This document shows positions 17,740 to 26,305 of a DNA stretch of 64,000 bases, in pieces. The DNA lies in the NCBI GenBank assembly GCA_003481745.1, contig QULP01000002.1, forward strand, positions 186,001-250,000, given 5' to 3'. The notes under the pieces are model-generated. The model searched no databases and was not told the DNA's origin. It saw only the letters and a list, made by a program, of their open reading frames with translations. The position numbers were made by a program, and so were the translations under genes. The DNA is from Firmicutes bacterium OM04-13BH. Its GTDB lineage: Bacteria; Bacillota; Clostridia; Lachnospirales; Lachnospiraceae. Position 1 is the stretch's first letter. Each line of letters starts with the position of its first letter.

Positions 17740-18513
17740 CTAATTTCCACACTCAATGCTGATTTCATTGAATTTTGCCAGCACATCATCTACATTTAAT
17801 GCTTCTTTTTCTTTCCCTTTTTTATCTAAGATAACCTTTCCCTGATGCATCATAATAATTCGATTTCCATACTCAAGAGCATAACGAAGATTATGTGTCA
17901 CCATAAGTGAAGTCAGTTTCTTTTCCTTTACAATCTGGTCCGTCAACTGCATATTGATCTCTGCGGTTTTCGGGTCAAGTGCAGCTGTATGTTCATCCAA
18001 AATCAAAAATTCAATCGGTGTCATAGTAGACATTAAAAGTGCCATTGCCTGTCTTTGCCCACCGGAAAGTGAACCTACTTTTACATCCATTTTATCCTCT
18101 AAACCAAGATTTAATGGACGAAGCAAATCCTGATAGTATTCTTTTCGCTTTTTACGCACGCAGAAACCAAGATTGTAAGGTTTTCCTTTATTCTCTGCCA
18201 GTGCCATATTTTCCATAATTGTCATGGATGGACAAGTCCCAAGAGACGGATCCTGAAAAACACGACCGATTTTAGAAAGGCGCTTATGTTCACTCATATT
18301 CGTAATATCCTGATTGTTAATCAGAATCTTTCCGGAGTCCACGCCAATACTTCCACAGACAATATTCAGCATAGAAGTTTTTCCGGAACCGTTACTTCCC
18401 ACTACCGCAACAAATTCTCCATCTTCTACTTTAAAATTAAAATCATCAAACAGACACATTTCATTGACTGTTCCCGGATTGTAATATTTATGAATATGTT
18501 TTAACTCAAGCAT
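17740..18513 (-). CDS. trpZ: TrpZ-like ABC transporter ATPase
   Basis: A 257-residue ATPase with Walker A AVVGSNGSGKTS, a Q-loop at GRVFQDPSLG, the signature SLSGGQRQAMALLMS and Walker B IEFLILDEHTAALDP. The histidine after DE in Walker B is characteristic of the ATPases paired with PF04392-type binding proteins. It overlaps the permease gene by 8 bases. Together with the two upstream genes it forms the tryptophan importer family TrpXYZ; the amino acid is deduced from the T-box specifier. Confidence 0.85.
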   Translation of the reverse strand: MLELKHIHKYYNPGTVNEMCLFDDFNFKVEDGEFVAVVGSNGSGKTSMLNIVCGSIGVDSGKILINNQDITNMSEHKRLSKIGRVFQDPSLGTCPSMTIMENMALAENKGKPYNLGFCVRKKRKEYYQDLLRPLNLGLEDKMDVKVGSLSGGQRQAMALLMSTMTPIEFLILDEHTAALDPKTAEINMQLTDQIVKEKKLTSLMVTHNLRYALEYGNRIIMMHQGKVILDKKGKEKEALNVDDVLAKFNEISIECGN

Positions 18514-19390
18514 GGATTTTCACCTTCTTTCTTCGTTCCATTCCTACTACTAAGATAATCAGAAGAATGGCAGCCGTAATAAATTTTGTATCCGTTGATG
18601 GGAATCCAAGACGAATTGCAAGTGCTACGCAGGCTTTATAAAAAATAGAGCCAATGACAACACTGCTTGTCACCCTTAAAATTGTCACCTTCTTAAATAC
18701 ACTTGTTCCCATGATAACACTGGCAAGTCCGATTACAACGGTACCGGTTCCCATAGAAACATCAAAATAACGCTGCTGTTGTACAAAAATACATCCACTT
18801 AAAGCTACCAGACCATTTGAAACAGCAAGTCCAACAATTTTTACCAGTCCTTTATCCACTCCAAGAGAAGTAATAATTTTTTCGTTATCACCCACAGCAC
18901 GAAGCAGCATACCAGACTTTGTACTTAAATACCAATCCAGAAAATACTTGCTGATTAAAGTAATGATTAAGATAATAATCACAGTTTTATAAGGAACAAG
19001 TGCTTCTGGGAAAATCTTGTCTATCACTGCATTTTCAAAAATATTCGAATTATTATAAATCGGCAGGTTTGCTCTTCCTGCAATTCTTAAGTTCACTGTA
19101 TAAAGTGCTGTCATCATAATAATACCGGAAAGTAAATCTCTTACTTTTAATTTTACATGAATCAGTCCGGTTAATGCTCCAATGAGTGCTCCTGCCAAAA
19201 AGCAGATTGGAAGCGTTAAAAGTGAATTAAATCCTTTACTGATTAAAGCCGCCGTGATGGCAGCTCCCATAGGAAAGCTGCCATCTACGGTTAAATCCGG
19301 AAAATCCAGAATTTTATAAGTAATGTAAACACCAAGAGCCATAATCGCATAAATAAGCCCTTGTTCAATTACGCTTTGAATTAAAGCCAT
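18506..19390 (-). CDS. trpY: TrpY-like ABC transporter permease
   Basis: A 294-residue membrane protein with about eight hydrophobic segments. The N-terminal segment KILDFPDLTVDGSFPMGAA is the hallmark of BPD_transp_2 permeases associated with PF04392 binding proteins (YtmP/TrpY type). It forms the transmembrane channel of the importer. It follows trpX by 17 bases and overlaps trpZ. A good AGCGGAGG site precedes the ATG. Confidence 0.85.
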   Translation of the reverse strand: MALIQSVIEQGLIYAIMALGVYITYKILDFPDLTVDGSFPMGAAITAALISKGFNSLLTLPICFLAGALIGALTGLIHVKLKVRDLLSGIIMMTALYTVNLRIAGRANLPIYNNSNIFENAVIDKIFPEALVPYKTVIIILIITLISKYFLDWYLSTKSGMLLRAVGDNEKIITSLGVDKGLVKIVGLAVSNGLVALSGCIFVQQQRYFDVSMGTGTVVIGLASVIMGTSVFKKVTILRVTSSVVIGSIFYKACVALAIRLGFPSTDTKFITAAILLIILVVGMERRKKVKIHA

Positions 19391-19407
19391 CTTTTTTGTT
19401 CCTCCGC

Positions 19408-20448
19408 TTATTCTACTTCGATGGAATCGAACATTTCTGCTGCGTCAGACACGTAGCTTTCATCCAATGTAATTCCTAAGTTATCTGCTACTTCTGTATT
19501 TCCGTAAAAGCTTGGCTCTGTGATTAATTCATAATTTAATTCAGAAGCTTTTGCCTCTCCCTTTAATACTTTTGCTGCCATCTCTCCAGTCTGTTTTCCA
19601 AGAGAAACATAATCAATCCCCATAGAAGCAAGGCAGCCATTTTTTACTTGTTCTACTTCAGAACCAAAAACAGGAATTTTTGCATCATTTGCTGCTGCAA
19701 GTACGGTCTGAAGTGCAGATACTACTGTATTATCTGTTAAGTTTGTAATACAATCTACTTTCGTTACTAAGTCTTTCGCTGCCATTTCTACATCAGCAAT
19801 TGTATTAATACCAGTGTCTACAATTTCAAATCCATAATCTCCGGCCAACTCTTTATAGGTAGCAATCGTACTTTCAGAGTTTGTCTCACTTGTTGTATAA
19901 AGAATACCGATTTTCTTAGCATCCGGGAGAGTTGCACGAATCATCTTTAACTGTTCTTCTACCGGAAGTGCATCAGAAGTACCTGTAATATTTCCAACCG
20001 GGGTTCCATCTTCTGTTGCAAGCTGTGCTGCTACCGGGTCTGAAACTGCGGTATAGATAACCGGAATTTCTGTTCCTTTTGTGCTGTTATATGCACTCAT
20101 AGCTGCCGGAGTTGCAATTGCACAAATCAAATCTACGTTTTTAGAAACAAAGTTATCTGCAATTGTTGCTGCTGTGCCGGTATCTGCCTGTGCATTATCT
20201 AAGATGACATCTAAATTCACACCTTCTTCGATTCCAGCTTCCTTTAAACCTTCTAAAAATCCTTCACGGCAGTTATCCAGAGAACCATGCTCTGCAAACT
20301 GGGAAATTCCAACTGTATAGGTTGCTTCTTTACTGTCTGTACCTTTTGTATCTGCAGTGCTTTTCTCTGCTGAACTGTTTCCGCATCCTGCAAGTACTCC
20401 TGCTGTCATTACTGCGCTTAATACCATTGCTAATACTTTTCTTCTCAT
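19408..20448 (-). CDS. trpX: TrpX-like tryptophan-binding lipoprotein
   Basis: A 346-residue lipoprotein: signal ending GVLAGC (lipidated Cys22), a short S/T/K linker, then an ABC_sub_bind domain (PF04392 type), with YTVGISQFAEHGSLDNCREG, DNAQADTGTAATIADNFV, TPAAMSAYN and IPVIYTAVSDPVAA. It captures the ligand at the outer face of the membrane. A T-box leader with a UGG specifier controls the operon, so tryptophan is the best ligand guess. RBS AAGGAG lies about 8 bases before the ATG. Confidence 0.88.
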   Translation of the reverse strand: MRRKVLAMVLSAVMTAGVLAGCGNSSAEKSTADTKGTDSKEATYTVGISQFAEHGSLDNCREGFLEGLKEAGIEEGVNLDVILDNAQADTGTAATIADNFVSKNVDLICAIATPAAMSAYNSTKGTEIPVIYTAVSDPVAAQLATEDGTPVGNITGTSDALPVEEQLKMIRATLPDAKKIGILYTTSETNSESTIATYKELAGDYGFEIVDTGINTIADVEMAAKDLVTKVDCITNLTDNTVVSALQTVLAAANDAKIPVFGSEVEQVKNGCLASMGIDYVSLGKQTGEMAAKVLKGEAKASELNYELITEPSFYGNTEVADNLGITLDESYVSDAAEMFDSIEVE

Positions 20449-20543
20449 CTTTTTTTCTCCTTTTCTTGTCTCTGTATTTTCTTAACAAAAACAAAACATG
20501 ATAGGATTTACTTCCGATAGGAGTTTCTCCTATGAAATAAAAA

Positions 20544-20819
20544 ACCGCCTCAAGCCTAAGCTTGAGACGGTAATAAATTCTTATTATCGCGGTACCACTC
20601 AAATTAACATTTTTCATGTCCACTTTACGCATGTACTATCATACACTCCTTACTGATAACGGGTTTCGGTTCCCCGACAGTGCCTACTTATTTTCCATGT
20701 TCGGACTGCCCTCAAAAGTCCATTCAGCAAATCAATTCGTACTGCATTTCACCACCGCAGCTCTCTGTTCCTTCATGAATAAGCTTACTACTCTTTCTCA
20801 TCGGTTTTGCTTTTGTTGT
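20544..20819 (-). ncRNA. T-box leader, tryptophan specifier, controlling trpXYZ
   Basis: On the minus strand the leader has Stem I with the AGAGAGCTGCGG/GAAATGCAG module, the specifier context CTGAA-TGG-ACTTTTGAG (TGG at 20722-20720), the T-box TGGTACCGCG (20597-20588), and a terminator (ACCGTCTCAAGC, loop TTAG, GCTTGAGGCGGT, 20571-20544) followed by a T-run. Uncharged tRNA-Trp would pair with UGG and with the T-box to allow read-through, which suits a tryptophan importer. Confidence 0.92.
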
Positions 20820-20824
20820 CATTT

Positions 20825-20853
20825 ATTCTAATACGAAATGTTCGGATTGTCAA
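20825..20853 (-). promoter_or_regulatory. Promoter of the T-box/trpXYZ transcript
   Basis: TTGACA (20853-20848), a 17-base spacer and TAGAAT (20830-20825) lie just upstream of Stem I. Confidence 0.75.
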
Positions 20854-20879
20854 CCCTTTAAAGCAATAAATTCAAAAAT

Positions 20880-20906
20880 ATTGGAGGCAAAACTTTTGCC
20901 TCCAAT
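20880..20906 (-). terminator. feoB terminator
   Basis: A perfect inverted repeat ATTGGAGGCAAAA/TTTTGCCTCCAAT followed by ATTTTTG on the minus strand, 13 bases after the feoB stop. Confidence 0.85.
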
Positions 20907-20918
20907 TAGCATTTATTA

Positions 20919-23096
20919 TTATTTTGCAGTACGAACTGCTCCTATTTTTAAAGTTGTACTTTCTTTATATGGTCTTACTAACAGGTACACAAATCCAGCG
21001 ACTAAGAGGAATGCTACAATTGTACCAATTCCGAATGTACCAGCTGTGATTAAAGTACCAATCTGGTAAACACAAAGAGATACAACATAAGCAAGCAGGG
21101 TCTGATATCCAATTGCAAACCAGAACCATTTTGCATTGTTCATTTCACGTTTGATAGCTCCCATTGCTGCAAAGCATGGAGCACAAAGCAGGTTGAATAC
21201 CAGGAAGGAATATGCAGCAACTGCTGTCATACTTCCGGCAAGGCTTCCCCAGATTTCTGTACCATTTTCTGCAACTTCTGAGAATCCATAAAGGATACCA
21301 AAGGTACCTACTACGTTTTCTTTTGCTACAAGACCTGTGATTGCTGCCACTGCTGATTTCCAGTTTCCCCATCCAAGAGGAGCGAAAATCCATGCAACTG
21401 CACTACCAACTCTTGCTAAAATACTATGATCAAGTTCCAAATCTTCTAACATACGGAACTGTCCATCTACCCATCCGAAGTAAGAAGTAAACCATACTAC
21501 GATTGTAGAAAGAAGGATAACAGTACCCGCTTTCTTAATGAAAGACCAGCCTCTTTCCCACATACTTCTCAGTACATTACTTACAGTAGGCATGTGGTAT
21601 GCAGGAAGCTCCATTACGAATGGTGCCGGCTCACCTGAAAACATTTTTGTTTTCTTAAGAATAATACCAGAGCAGATAATTGCTGCAATACCAACAAAAT
21701 ATGCACTTGGTGCTACCCATGAAGCACCGCCGAATAATGCACCTGCGATTAAGGCGATAATCGGAAGTTTTGCACCACAAGGGATAAATGTTGTTGTCAT
21801 GATTGTCATTTTACGGTCGCGGTCGTTTTCGATTGTACGGGAAGCCATAACTCCAGGTACACCACAACCGGTTCCAATTAACATTGGAATAAATGATTTT
21901 CCGGAAAGACCGAATTTACGGAAAATTCTATCCATGATGAAAGCAACTCGTGCCATATAACCACAGGATTCCAAAAATGCAAGAAATATAAATAATACCA
22001 ACATCTGAGGAACGAAACCAAGTACCGCACCAACGCCGGCTACAATACCGTCGAGAATCAGACCCTCTAACCATGGAGCACAGTTTACTGCGTCTAACAG
22101 ATTTCCAATGACAACCGGCACACCAGGTACATCAACCAGACCAAACAGACTCCATCCGTCACCGAATACGCCGTCATTTGCCCAGTCTGTTGCCCAAGTA
22201 CCAACTGTTGTTACAGAGACATAATATACAATAAACATAATTACCGCAAAGATTGGCAGAGCCAGGAAGCGGTTTGTTACAATTCGGTCAATTTTATCAG
22301 AAGTTGTTACTTTATCTTTCTTTCCTCTTGTAAAGCAATGGTCAATAATAGAAGAAATATAAACATAACGCTCATTTGTGATAATACTTTCTGTATCATC
22401 ATCCATCTCTTCTTCAATTTTAGCGATTTCAGCAGAAACATCTGGAAGATTGCTTACCTGCTCGCTAATTTTATCATCTCTTTCTAAGAGCTTGATTGCG
22501 AAGAATCTCTTTTGTTCTTCCGGAACAATACCGGAAAGTTTCTCTTCGATGGATTCTAAGACTGCTTCTACTTCACTTGCAAATTTATGTACCGGAATGT
22601 TGCGGTTTTTCTTTTCTGCAATTACAACTGCTTTTTCTGCTGCTTTCTGTACACCAGTTCCTTTTAATGCGGAGATTTCTACTACTTCGCATCCAAGGCT
22701 TTTTGCCAGCTTGTCAATATGAATCTTGTCACCATTTTTTTCTACAATATCCATCATGTTAACAGCCATGATAACCGGAATTCCAAGTTCCATAAGCTGT
22801 GTGGATAAGTATAAGTTACGCTCAATGTTTGTACCGTCTACGATATTTAAAATTGCATCCGGTCTTTCATTAATCAGATAGTTTCTTGCTACCACTTCTT
22901 CCAGTGTGTACGGAGATAAGGAATAGATACCTGGAAGGTCAGTGATTGTAACATCTTTATGTCCTTTTAACTTACCTTCTTTTTTCTCTACGGTTACACC
23001 TGGCCAGTTTCCAACAAACTGATTTGAACCCGTCAGTGCGTTGAACAATGTTGTTTTTCCGCAGTTAGGATTTCCTGCCAACGCTATTGTTGCCAT
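20919..23096 (-). CDS. feoB: FeoB ferrous iron transporter
   Basis: A 725-residue FeoB. The N-terminal G domain has GNPNCGKTTLFNALTG (P-loop, residues 8-23), DLPGIYSLS (G3) and NMMD (G4); residues ~170-260 are the helical GDI-like region. The C-terminal membrane part has two Gate motifs, with the conserved cysteines in GTGCGVPGVMASR and FNLLCAPCFAAMGAIKRE. It imports Fe2+ across the cytoplasmic membrane. It follows two feoA genes after a 97-base gap holding extra operator-like palindromes, so it may also be transcribed on its own. Confidence 0.97.
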   Translation of the reverse strand: MATIALAGNPNCGKTTLFNALTGSNQFVGNWPGVTVEKKEGKLKGHKDVTITDLPGIYSLSPYTLEEVVARNYLINERPDAILNIVDGTNIERNLYLSTQLMELGIPVIMAVNMMDIVEKNGDKIHIDKLAKSLGCEVVEISALKGTGVQKAAEKAVVIAEKKNRNIPVHKFASEVEAVLESIEEKLSGIVPEEQKRFFAIKLLERDDKISEQVSNLPDVSAEIAKIEEEMDDDTESIITNERYVYISSIIDHCFTRGKKDKVTTSDKIDRIVTNRFLALPIFAVIMFIVYYVSVTTVGTWATDWANDGVFGDGWSLFGLVDVPGVPVVIGNLLDAVNCAPWLEGLILDGIVAGVGAVLGFVPQMLVLFIFLAFLESCGYMARVAFIMDRIFRKFGLSGKSFIPMLIGTGCGVPGVMASRTIENDRDRKMTIMTTTFIPCGAKLPIIALIAGALFGGASWVAPSAYFVGIAAIICSGIILKKTKMFSGEPAPFVMELPAYHMPTVSNVLRSMWERGWSFIKKAGTVILLSTIVVWFTSYFGWVDGQFRMLEDLELDHSILARVGSAVAWIFAPLGWGNWKSAVAAITGLVAKENVVGTFGILYGFSEVAENGTEIWGSLAGSMTAVAAYSFLVFNLLCAPCFAAMGAIKREMNNAKWFWFAIGYQTLLAYVVSLCVYQIGTLITAGTFGIGTIVAFLLVAGFVYLLVRPYKESTTLKIGAVRTAK

Positions 23097-23146
23097 CTTT
23101 CTACCTCTTTCCGCCCTCAGGCATTTCTTTCTCTAATCTATCTTAT

Positions 23147-23177
23147 GTTAGTCTACCAACTATTAGTATTTACTAAC
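23147..23177 (-). promoter_or_regulatory. Two GTTAGT/ACTAAC-type operator sites upstream of feoB
   Basis: ATTAGTATTTACTAAC (23162-23177) is a 7-2-7 inverted repeat with one edge mismatch. Directly beside it, GTTAGTCTACCAAC (23147-23160) is a weaker match. Both lie between feoA and feoB and match the operators at 23700, 40121 and 47533. Confidence 0.6.
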
Positions 23178-23193
23178 TTAGATGCAAAAAAAA

Positions 23194-23415
23194 TTAATCA
23201 ATCTGAATCATTTCAGCATCTGCTTTTCTTACAGATAATTCATAACCTCTTACAGTTACTTCAATCGGGTCACCAAGCGGTGCTACTTTACGCACATAGA
23301 CATCTACACCTTTTGTGATACCCATGTCCATAATACGCCTTTTTACAGGACCTGTACCTACTAACTTTACTACTTTTACTGTTTCTCCACAAGGTACGTC
23401 TTTTAATGTTCTCAT
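23194..23415 (-). CDS. feoA: FeoA-family protein
   Basis: A 73-residue SH3-like FeoA protein: MRTLKDVPCGETVKVVKL, then RRIMDMGITKG and PIEVTVRGYELSVRKADAEMI, the usual FeoA core. FeoA is a small cytoplasmic partner that assists FeoB-mediated Fe2+ uptake. It lies 16 bases after a second feoA gene and 97 bases before feoB. RBS AAAAGGAG precedes the start. Confidence 0.93.
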   Translation of the reverse strand: MRTLKDVPCGETVKVVKLVGTGPVKRRIMDMGITKGVDVYVRKVAPLGDPIEVTVRGYELSVRKADAEMIQID

Positions 23416-23431
23416 GTCTGATGCTCCTTTT

Positions 23432-23647
23432 CTATCCTACCATAATTTTGTTTGCCATATCTTTTCCGATGGCAACTCTGGAATCTTTAATATTTACAAT
23501 CAGGTTTCCGCTGATCTCGGATACAACTACAACTTCGCTTCCGACTACAAACCCAAGATTTTCAAGAAATCTTCTGGTTTCTTCTTTTCCACCGACTTTA
23601 CGGATCACATTTGTTTCTCCGGTTTTTACCATTGTTAAAGGCATCAT
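23432..23647 (-). CDS. feoA: FeoA-family protein, first gene of feo operon
   Basis: A 71-residue SH3-like FeoA paralogue with RKVGGKEETRRFLENLGFVVG and LIVNIKDSRVAIGKDMANKI. Tandem divergent feoA genes before feoB are common in clostridia, and the two products share little identity, so their roles may differ. It is the first gene after the operator-promoter at 23700-23731. The ATG at 23647 or the adjacent ATG at 23644 could be used; GAGGGTG lies just upstream. Confidence 0.92.
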   Translation of the reverse strand: MMPLTMVKTGETNVIRKVGGKEETRRFLENLGFVVGSEVVVVSEISGNLIVNIKDSRVAIGKDMANKIMVG

Positions 23648-23699
23648 GTTTCACCCTCTCTTTTGAGAAATGTTATCATTACGTTTCTTTACGTTCACA

Positions 23700-23731
23700 G
23701 TTAGTATATGCTAACGTGCATTAGAAGTCAA
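23700..23731 (-). promoter_or_regulatory. feo promoter with palindromic iron operator over the -10
   Basis: TTGACT (23731-23726), a 17-base spacer and TATACT (23708-23703). The palindrome GTTAGTATATGCTAAC (23700-23715) covers the -10 box. A DtxR-type or Fur-type repressor would block transcription here. The same register is found at 40121-40152. Confidence 0.75.
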
Positions 23732-23763
23732 GAACTTTTTTTGTTTTTTATAAAAATACAGTT

Positions 23764-23814
23764 GTAAAGCAGACATTCGCAATCCGTTCCGCTACTTGCT
23801 TATCTGCATTCAAG
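23764..23814 (-). repeat. Dispersed intergenic repeat, copy 2 (short form)
   Basis: It has the same two ends as copy 1 at 2890 (GTAAAGCAGACATTCGCAAT and GCTTATCTGCATTCAAG), joined without the interior. It lies in the divergent gap between the feo promoter and the DtxR-like gene. Confidence 0.65.
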
Positions 23815-23897
23815 CTTTATTGTCATAAAATAGTTAGTGTAAATCTTTTCCAAATGTGGTATACTTATAGGAAATCGAAGAAAAGGTGGTAACTCTT

Positions 23898-24278
23898 ATG
23901 TATCATACGAATGAATCAGCTGAAAACTATCTTGAAACCATACTTTTATTAAGCAAAACCCGCCCCGTTGTACGCTCTGTGGATATCGCTGAGGAACTCG
24001 GTTTTAAAAAATCGAGTGTTAGTGTTGCCATGAAAAATCTCCGTCAAAAAGAACAGATTACTGTTACAAAAGAAGGCTTTATTTATCTGACCGATTCTGG
24101 AAAAGAAATTGCGGAAATGATATATGAAAGACATGAATTTCTGACATCCTGGCTCACTGCTTTAGGTGTAGACTCAAAAATTGCTGCTGAAGATGCCTGC
24201 AAAATGGAACACGTTATCAGCAAACAGAGTTTTGAAGCAATCAAACAACATGTACAAAAAAATCTTACCCTAAAATAA
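23898..24278 (+). CDS. DtxR/MntR-family metal-dependent regulator
   Basis: A 126-residue protein. Residues 1-65 form a winged helix of the DtxR type (ESAENYLETILLLSKTR, VRSVDIAEELGFKKSSVSVA), followed by the dimerisation helices with RHEFLTSWLTALGVD, AAEDACKMEHVIS and SFEAIKQHV. E, C and H residues in EDACKMEHVIS are the expected metal ligands. It has no SH3-like third domain, as in MntR. It is divergent from the feo operon and is the leading candidate to bind the GTTAGT/ACTAAC palindromes. ATG at 23898 follows AAAGGTGG; a GTG 12 bases earlier overlaps that site. Confidence 0.9.
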   Translation: MYHTNESAENYLETILLLSKTRPVVRSVDIAEELGFKKSSVSVAMKNLRQKEQITVTKEGFIYLTDSGKEIAEMIYERHEFLTSWLTALGVDSKIAAEDACKMEHVISKQSFEAIKQHVQKNLTLK

Positions 24279-24338
24279 GATATAAATAAATAATAAAAGA
24301 AAAGAAATGTTTTGCGAAATAAAAAAGAGGTATGAGAG

Positions 24339-24383
24339 AAACAAAAAAGAAGTTCCTATTTTGCCGGAGCTTCTTTTTTGTTT
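24339..24383 (+). terminator. Terminator after the DtxR-like gene
   Basis: AAACAAAAAAGAAG and CTTCTTTTTTGTTT form a 14-bp stem, ending in a T-rich arm. Confidence 0.7.
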
Positions 24384-24432
24384 CAAACTTTCTTGTTTCA
24401 AATTTATTATCCTTTCTTTTTTTAATGTCTGA

Positions 24433-24461
24433 TTGCTTTTTTATTGCGCACACACTATAAT
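24433..24461 (+). promoter_or_regulatory. Promoter of the ABC exporter pair
   Basis: TTGCTT (24433-24438), a 17-base spacer and TATAAT (24456-24461) lie about 70 bases before the first ATG. Confidence 0.65.
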
Positions 24462-24472
24462 GGAAGATGTTT

Positions 24473-24502
24473 GTGAGAAAATTTATTTCTGACACTCACA
24501 TC
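24473..24502. repeat. Small hairpin element, copy 1
   Basis: GTGAG and CTCAC flank an A/T-rich loop and end in GACACTCACATC. Similar elements lie at 35502 and 39601. Here it falls near the start of the ABC exporter transcript. Confidence 0.45.
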
Positions 24503-24538
24503 ATTTTATAAGGAGAAAAAGGAGAATATTTTAAACTC

Positions 24539-26305
24539 ATGAAACGATTATTGACTTACCTAAAAAGACATCCTCTGGCAACACTCTTTGCTCCACTTTT
24601 TAAAATGCTTGAAGCAAGCTTTGAGCTGTTTGTTCCTCTGGTTGTCGCCAAAATGATTGATATCGGTATCTACCAGAAAAATGCCGGATATCTGTGGCGT
24701 ATGGGTGCTCTCCTTGTCCTGCTTGGAATCATCGGATTTGGTTTTGCAATTACCGCACAGTATTTTGCAGCAAAATCTGCTGTTTCCACCGGACGAGATT
24801 TACGAAATGATTTATTTGCCCATATCAACACCCTTTCCTTTAAGGAAATTGATACCCTTGGAACTTCTACTTTAATCAACCGAATGACAAATGACATCAA
24901 CCAGGTACAAAATGGAATTAACATGTTTCTGCGTCTGTTTCTGCGCTCCCCATTCGTTGTATTTGGTGCTATGGTTATGGCATTTACGGTAGATGCAAAA
25001 GCTGCGATTCCTTTTGTCATAGTGATTCCTGCACTGGCAGTCGTCGTATTTGCAATCCTGTTAATTACCATGCCGCTTTATAAAAACGTACAGAAACAGC
25101 TTGACGATGTTTTACTTTCCACCCGTGAAAATCTTCTGGGAATCCGTGTTGTACGCGCATTTAACCGTCAGGAAAGTGAAATGGAATCATTTGGAAAAAA
25201 AAGCAGCCGGCTTTTCTTTCGCCAGATTCACGTCGGAAAAATTTCTGCCCTGTTAAATCCGGTTACTTATGTTATCATCAACCTTGGTATCATCGCCATC
25301 TTATGGTCTGGCGGAAATCAGGTTTATCTTGGCAGATTAACTCAGGGACAGGTCATTGCCTTAATTAACTATATGTCCCAGATTCTGGTTGAATTAATCA
25401 AACTGGCAAACTTAATCATCCTGCTTTCCAAAGCAATTGCCAGTTTAAACCGTGTCAACAATATCTTCGACATGCAGCCTTCTATTAAAGAAGAAGGAGC
25501 TTTCCTGGCATCTAAGACCCCAATCGGAAGCATTGCCGGAACTGCTGCTGTTGAATTTAAAAATGTTTCATTTTCTTATAATGAAACAGCAAAAGAAGTT
25601 TTAAGTAACATTACGTTTAAAGCTATGCCAGGACAGACGATCGGAATTATCGGTGGAACCGGTTCCGGGAAATCAAGCCTTGTCAATTTAATTCCCCGCT
25701 TCTATGATGTTCAAAACGGAAGTGTAGAGGTAGACGGAGGTAATGTCAAAACTTTAAATCCGGTTTCTATCCGCAAACATATCGGCATGGTTCCACAAAA
25801 AGCCCAGCTTTTTAAAGGCACGTTGCGAGAAAACATGCGCTGGGGAAGAAAAAATGCCACTGATGAAGAAATTTATCAGGCACTCGAAATTGCACAGGCA
25901 AAAGAATTTGTCGATTCCAAAGACCAGGGACTTGACCTGATGATTGAACAAAACGGTTCTAATCTTTCTGGTGGTCAGAAGCAACGTCTGACCATCGCAC
26001 GCGCTCTGGTTAAAAATCCGGATATCCTGATCCTTGATGACAGTGCTTCTGCACTTGACTTTGCAACGGATGCCAGACTTAGAAAGGCCATAAAACAACA
26101 AATACAAAACAGAACCGTATTTTTGGTTTCTCAGCGTGTTTCAACCATCCGCAATGCTGATCAGATTCTCGTACTCGATGATGGTACGCTTGCCGGAATC
26201 GGAACTCATGAAGAACTTTTAAGAGAAAATGAAGTTTATCAGGAAATCTGTGCTTCACAGCTTTCAAAAGAGGAGGTGCCTTACAGTGTCAAAACAGCTA
26301 ACTAA
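24539..26305 (+). CDS. ABC exporter half-transporter A
   Basis: A 588-residue half-transporter: six membrane helices (residues ~15-310) and an ATPase domain (~340-575) with Walker A GIIGGTGSGKSSL, signature NLSGGQKQRLTIARAL and Walker B ILILDDSASALD. The catalytic glutamate after Walker B is replaced by aspartate-serine (DDSAS), which marks the degenerate site of heterodimeric exporters. It acts with the next gene, overlapping by 20 bases. Such pairs export drugs, peptides or lipids; the substrate is unknown. Confidence 0.92.
   Translation: MKRLLTYLKRHPLATLFAPLFKMLEASFELFVPLVVAKMIDIGIYQKNAGYLWRMGALLVLLGIIGFGFAITAQYFAAKSAVSTGRDLRNDLFAHINTLSFKEIDTLGTSTLINRMTNDINQVQNGINMFLRLFLRSPFVVFGAMVMAFTVDAKAAIPFVIVIPALAVVVFAILLITMPLYKNVQKQLDDVLLSTRENLLGIRVVRAFNRQESEMESFGKKSSRLFFRQIHVGKISALLNPVTYVIINLGIIAILWSGGNQVYLGRLTQGQVIALINYMSQILVELIKLANLIILLSKAIASLNRVNNIFDMQPSIKEEGAFLASKTPIGSIAGTAAVEFKNVSFSYNETAKEVLSNITFKAMPGQTIGIIGGTGSGKSSLVNLIPRFYDVQNGSVEVDGGNVKTLNPVSIRKHIGMVPQKAQLFKGTLRENMRWGRKNATDEEIYQALEIAQAKEFVDSKDQGLDLMIEQNGSNLSGGQKQRLTIARALVKNPDILILDDSASALDFATDARLRKAIKQQIQNRTVFLVSQRVSTIRNADQILVLDDGTLAGIGTHEELLRENEVYQEICASQLSKEEVPYSVKTAN

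Noticed and set aside
20515..20536. Small hairpin ATAGGAG/CTCCTAT in the trpX leader
   Set aside because: Too far from the start codon to sequester it and not followed by a T-run, so no function is claimed.
20330..20632. 100-codon frame on the minus strand across the trpX leader
   Set aside because: It reads through the T-box antiterminator and terminator; those RNA elements explain the sequence.
21145..22762. Several frames on both strands inside feoB
   Set aside because: They lie wholly within the clear feoB reading frame and show no domain pattern or ribosome binding site.
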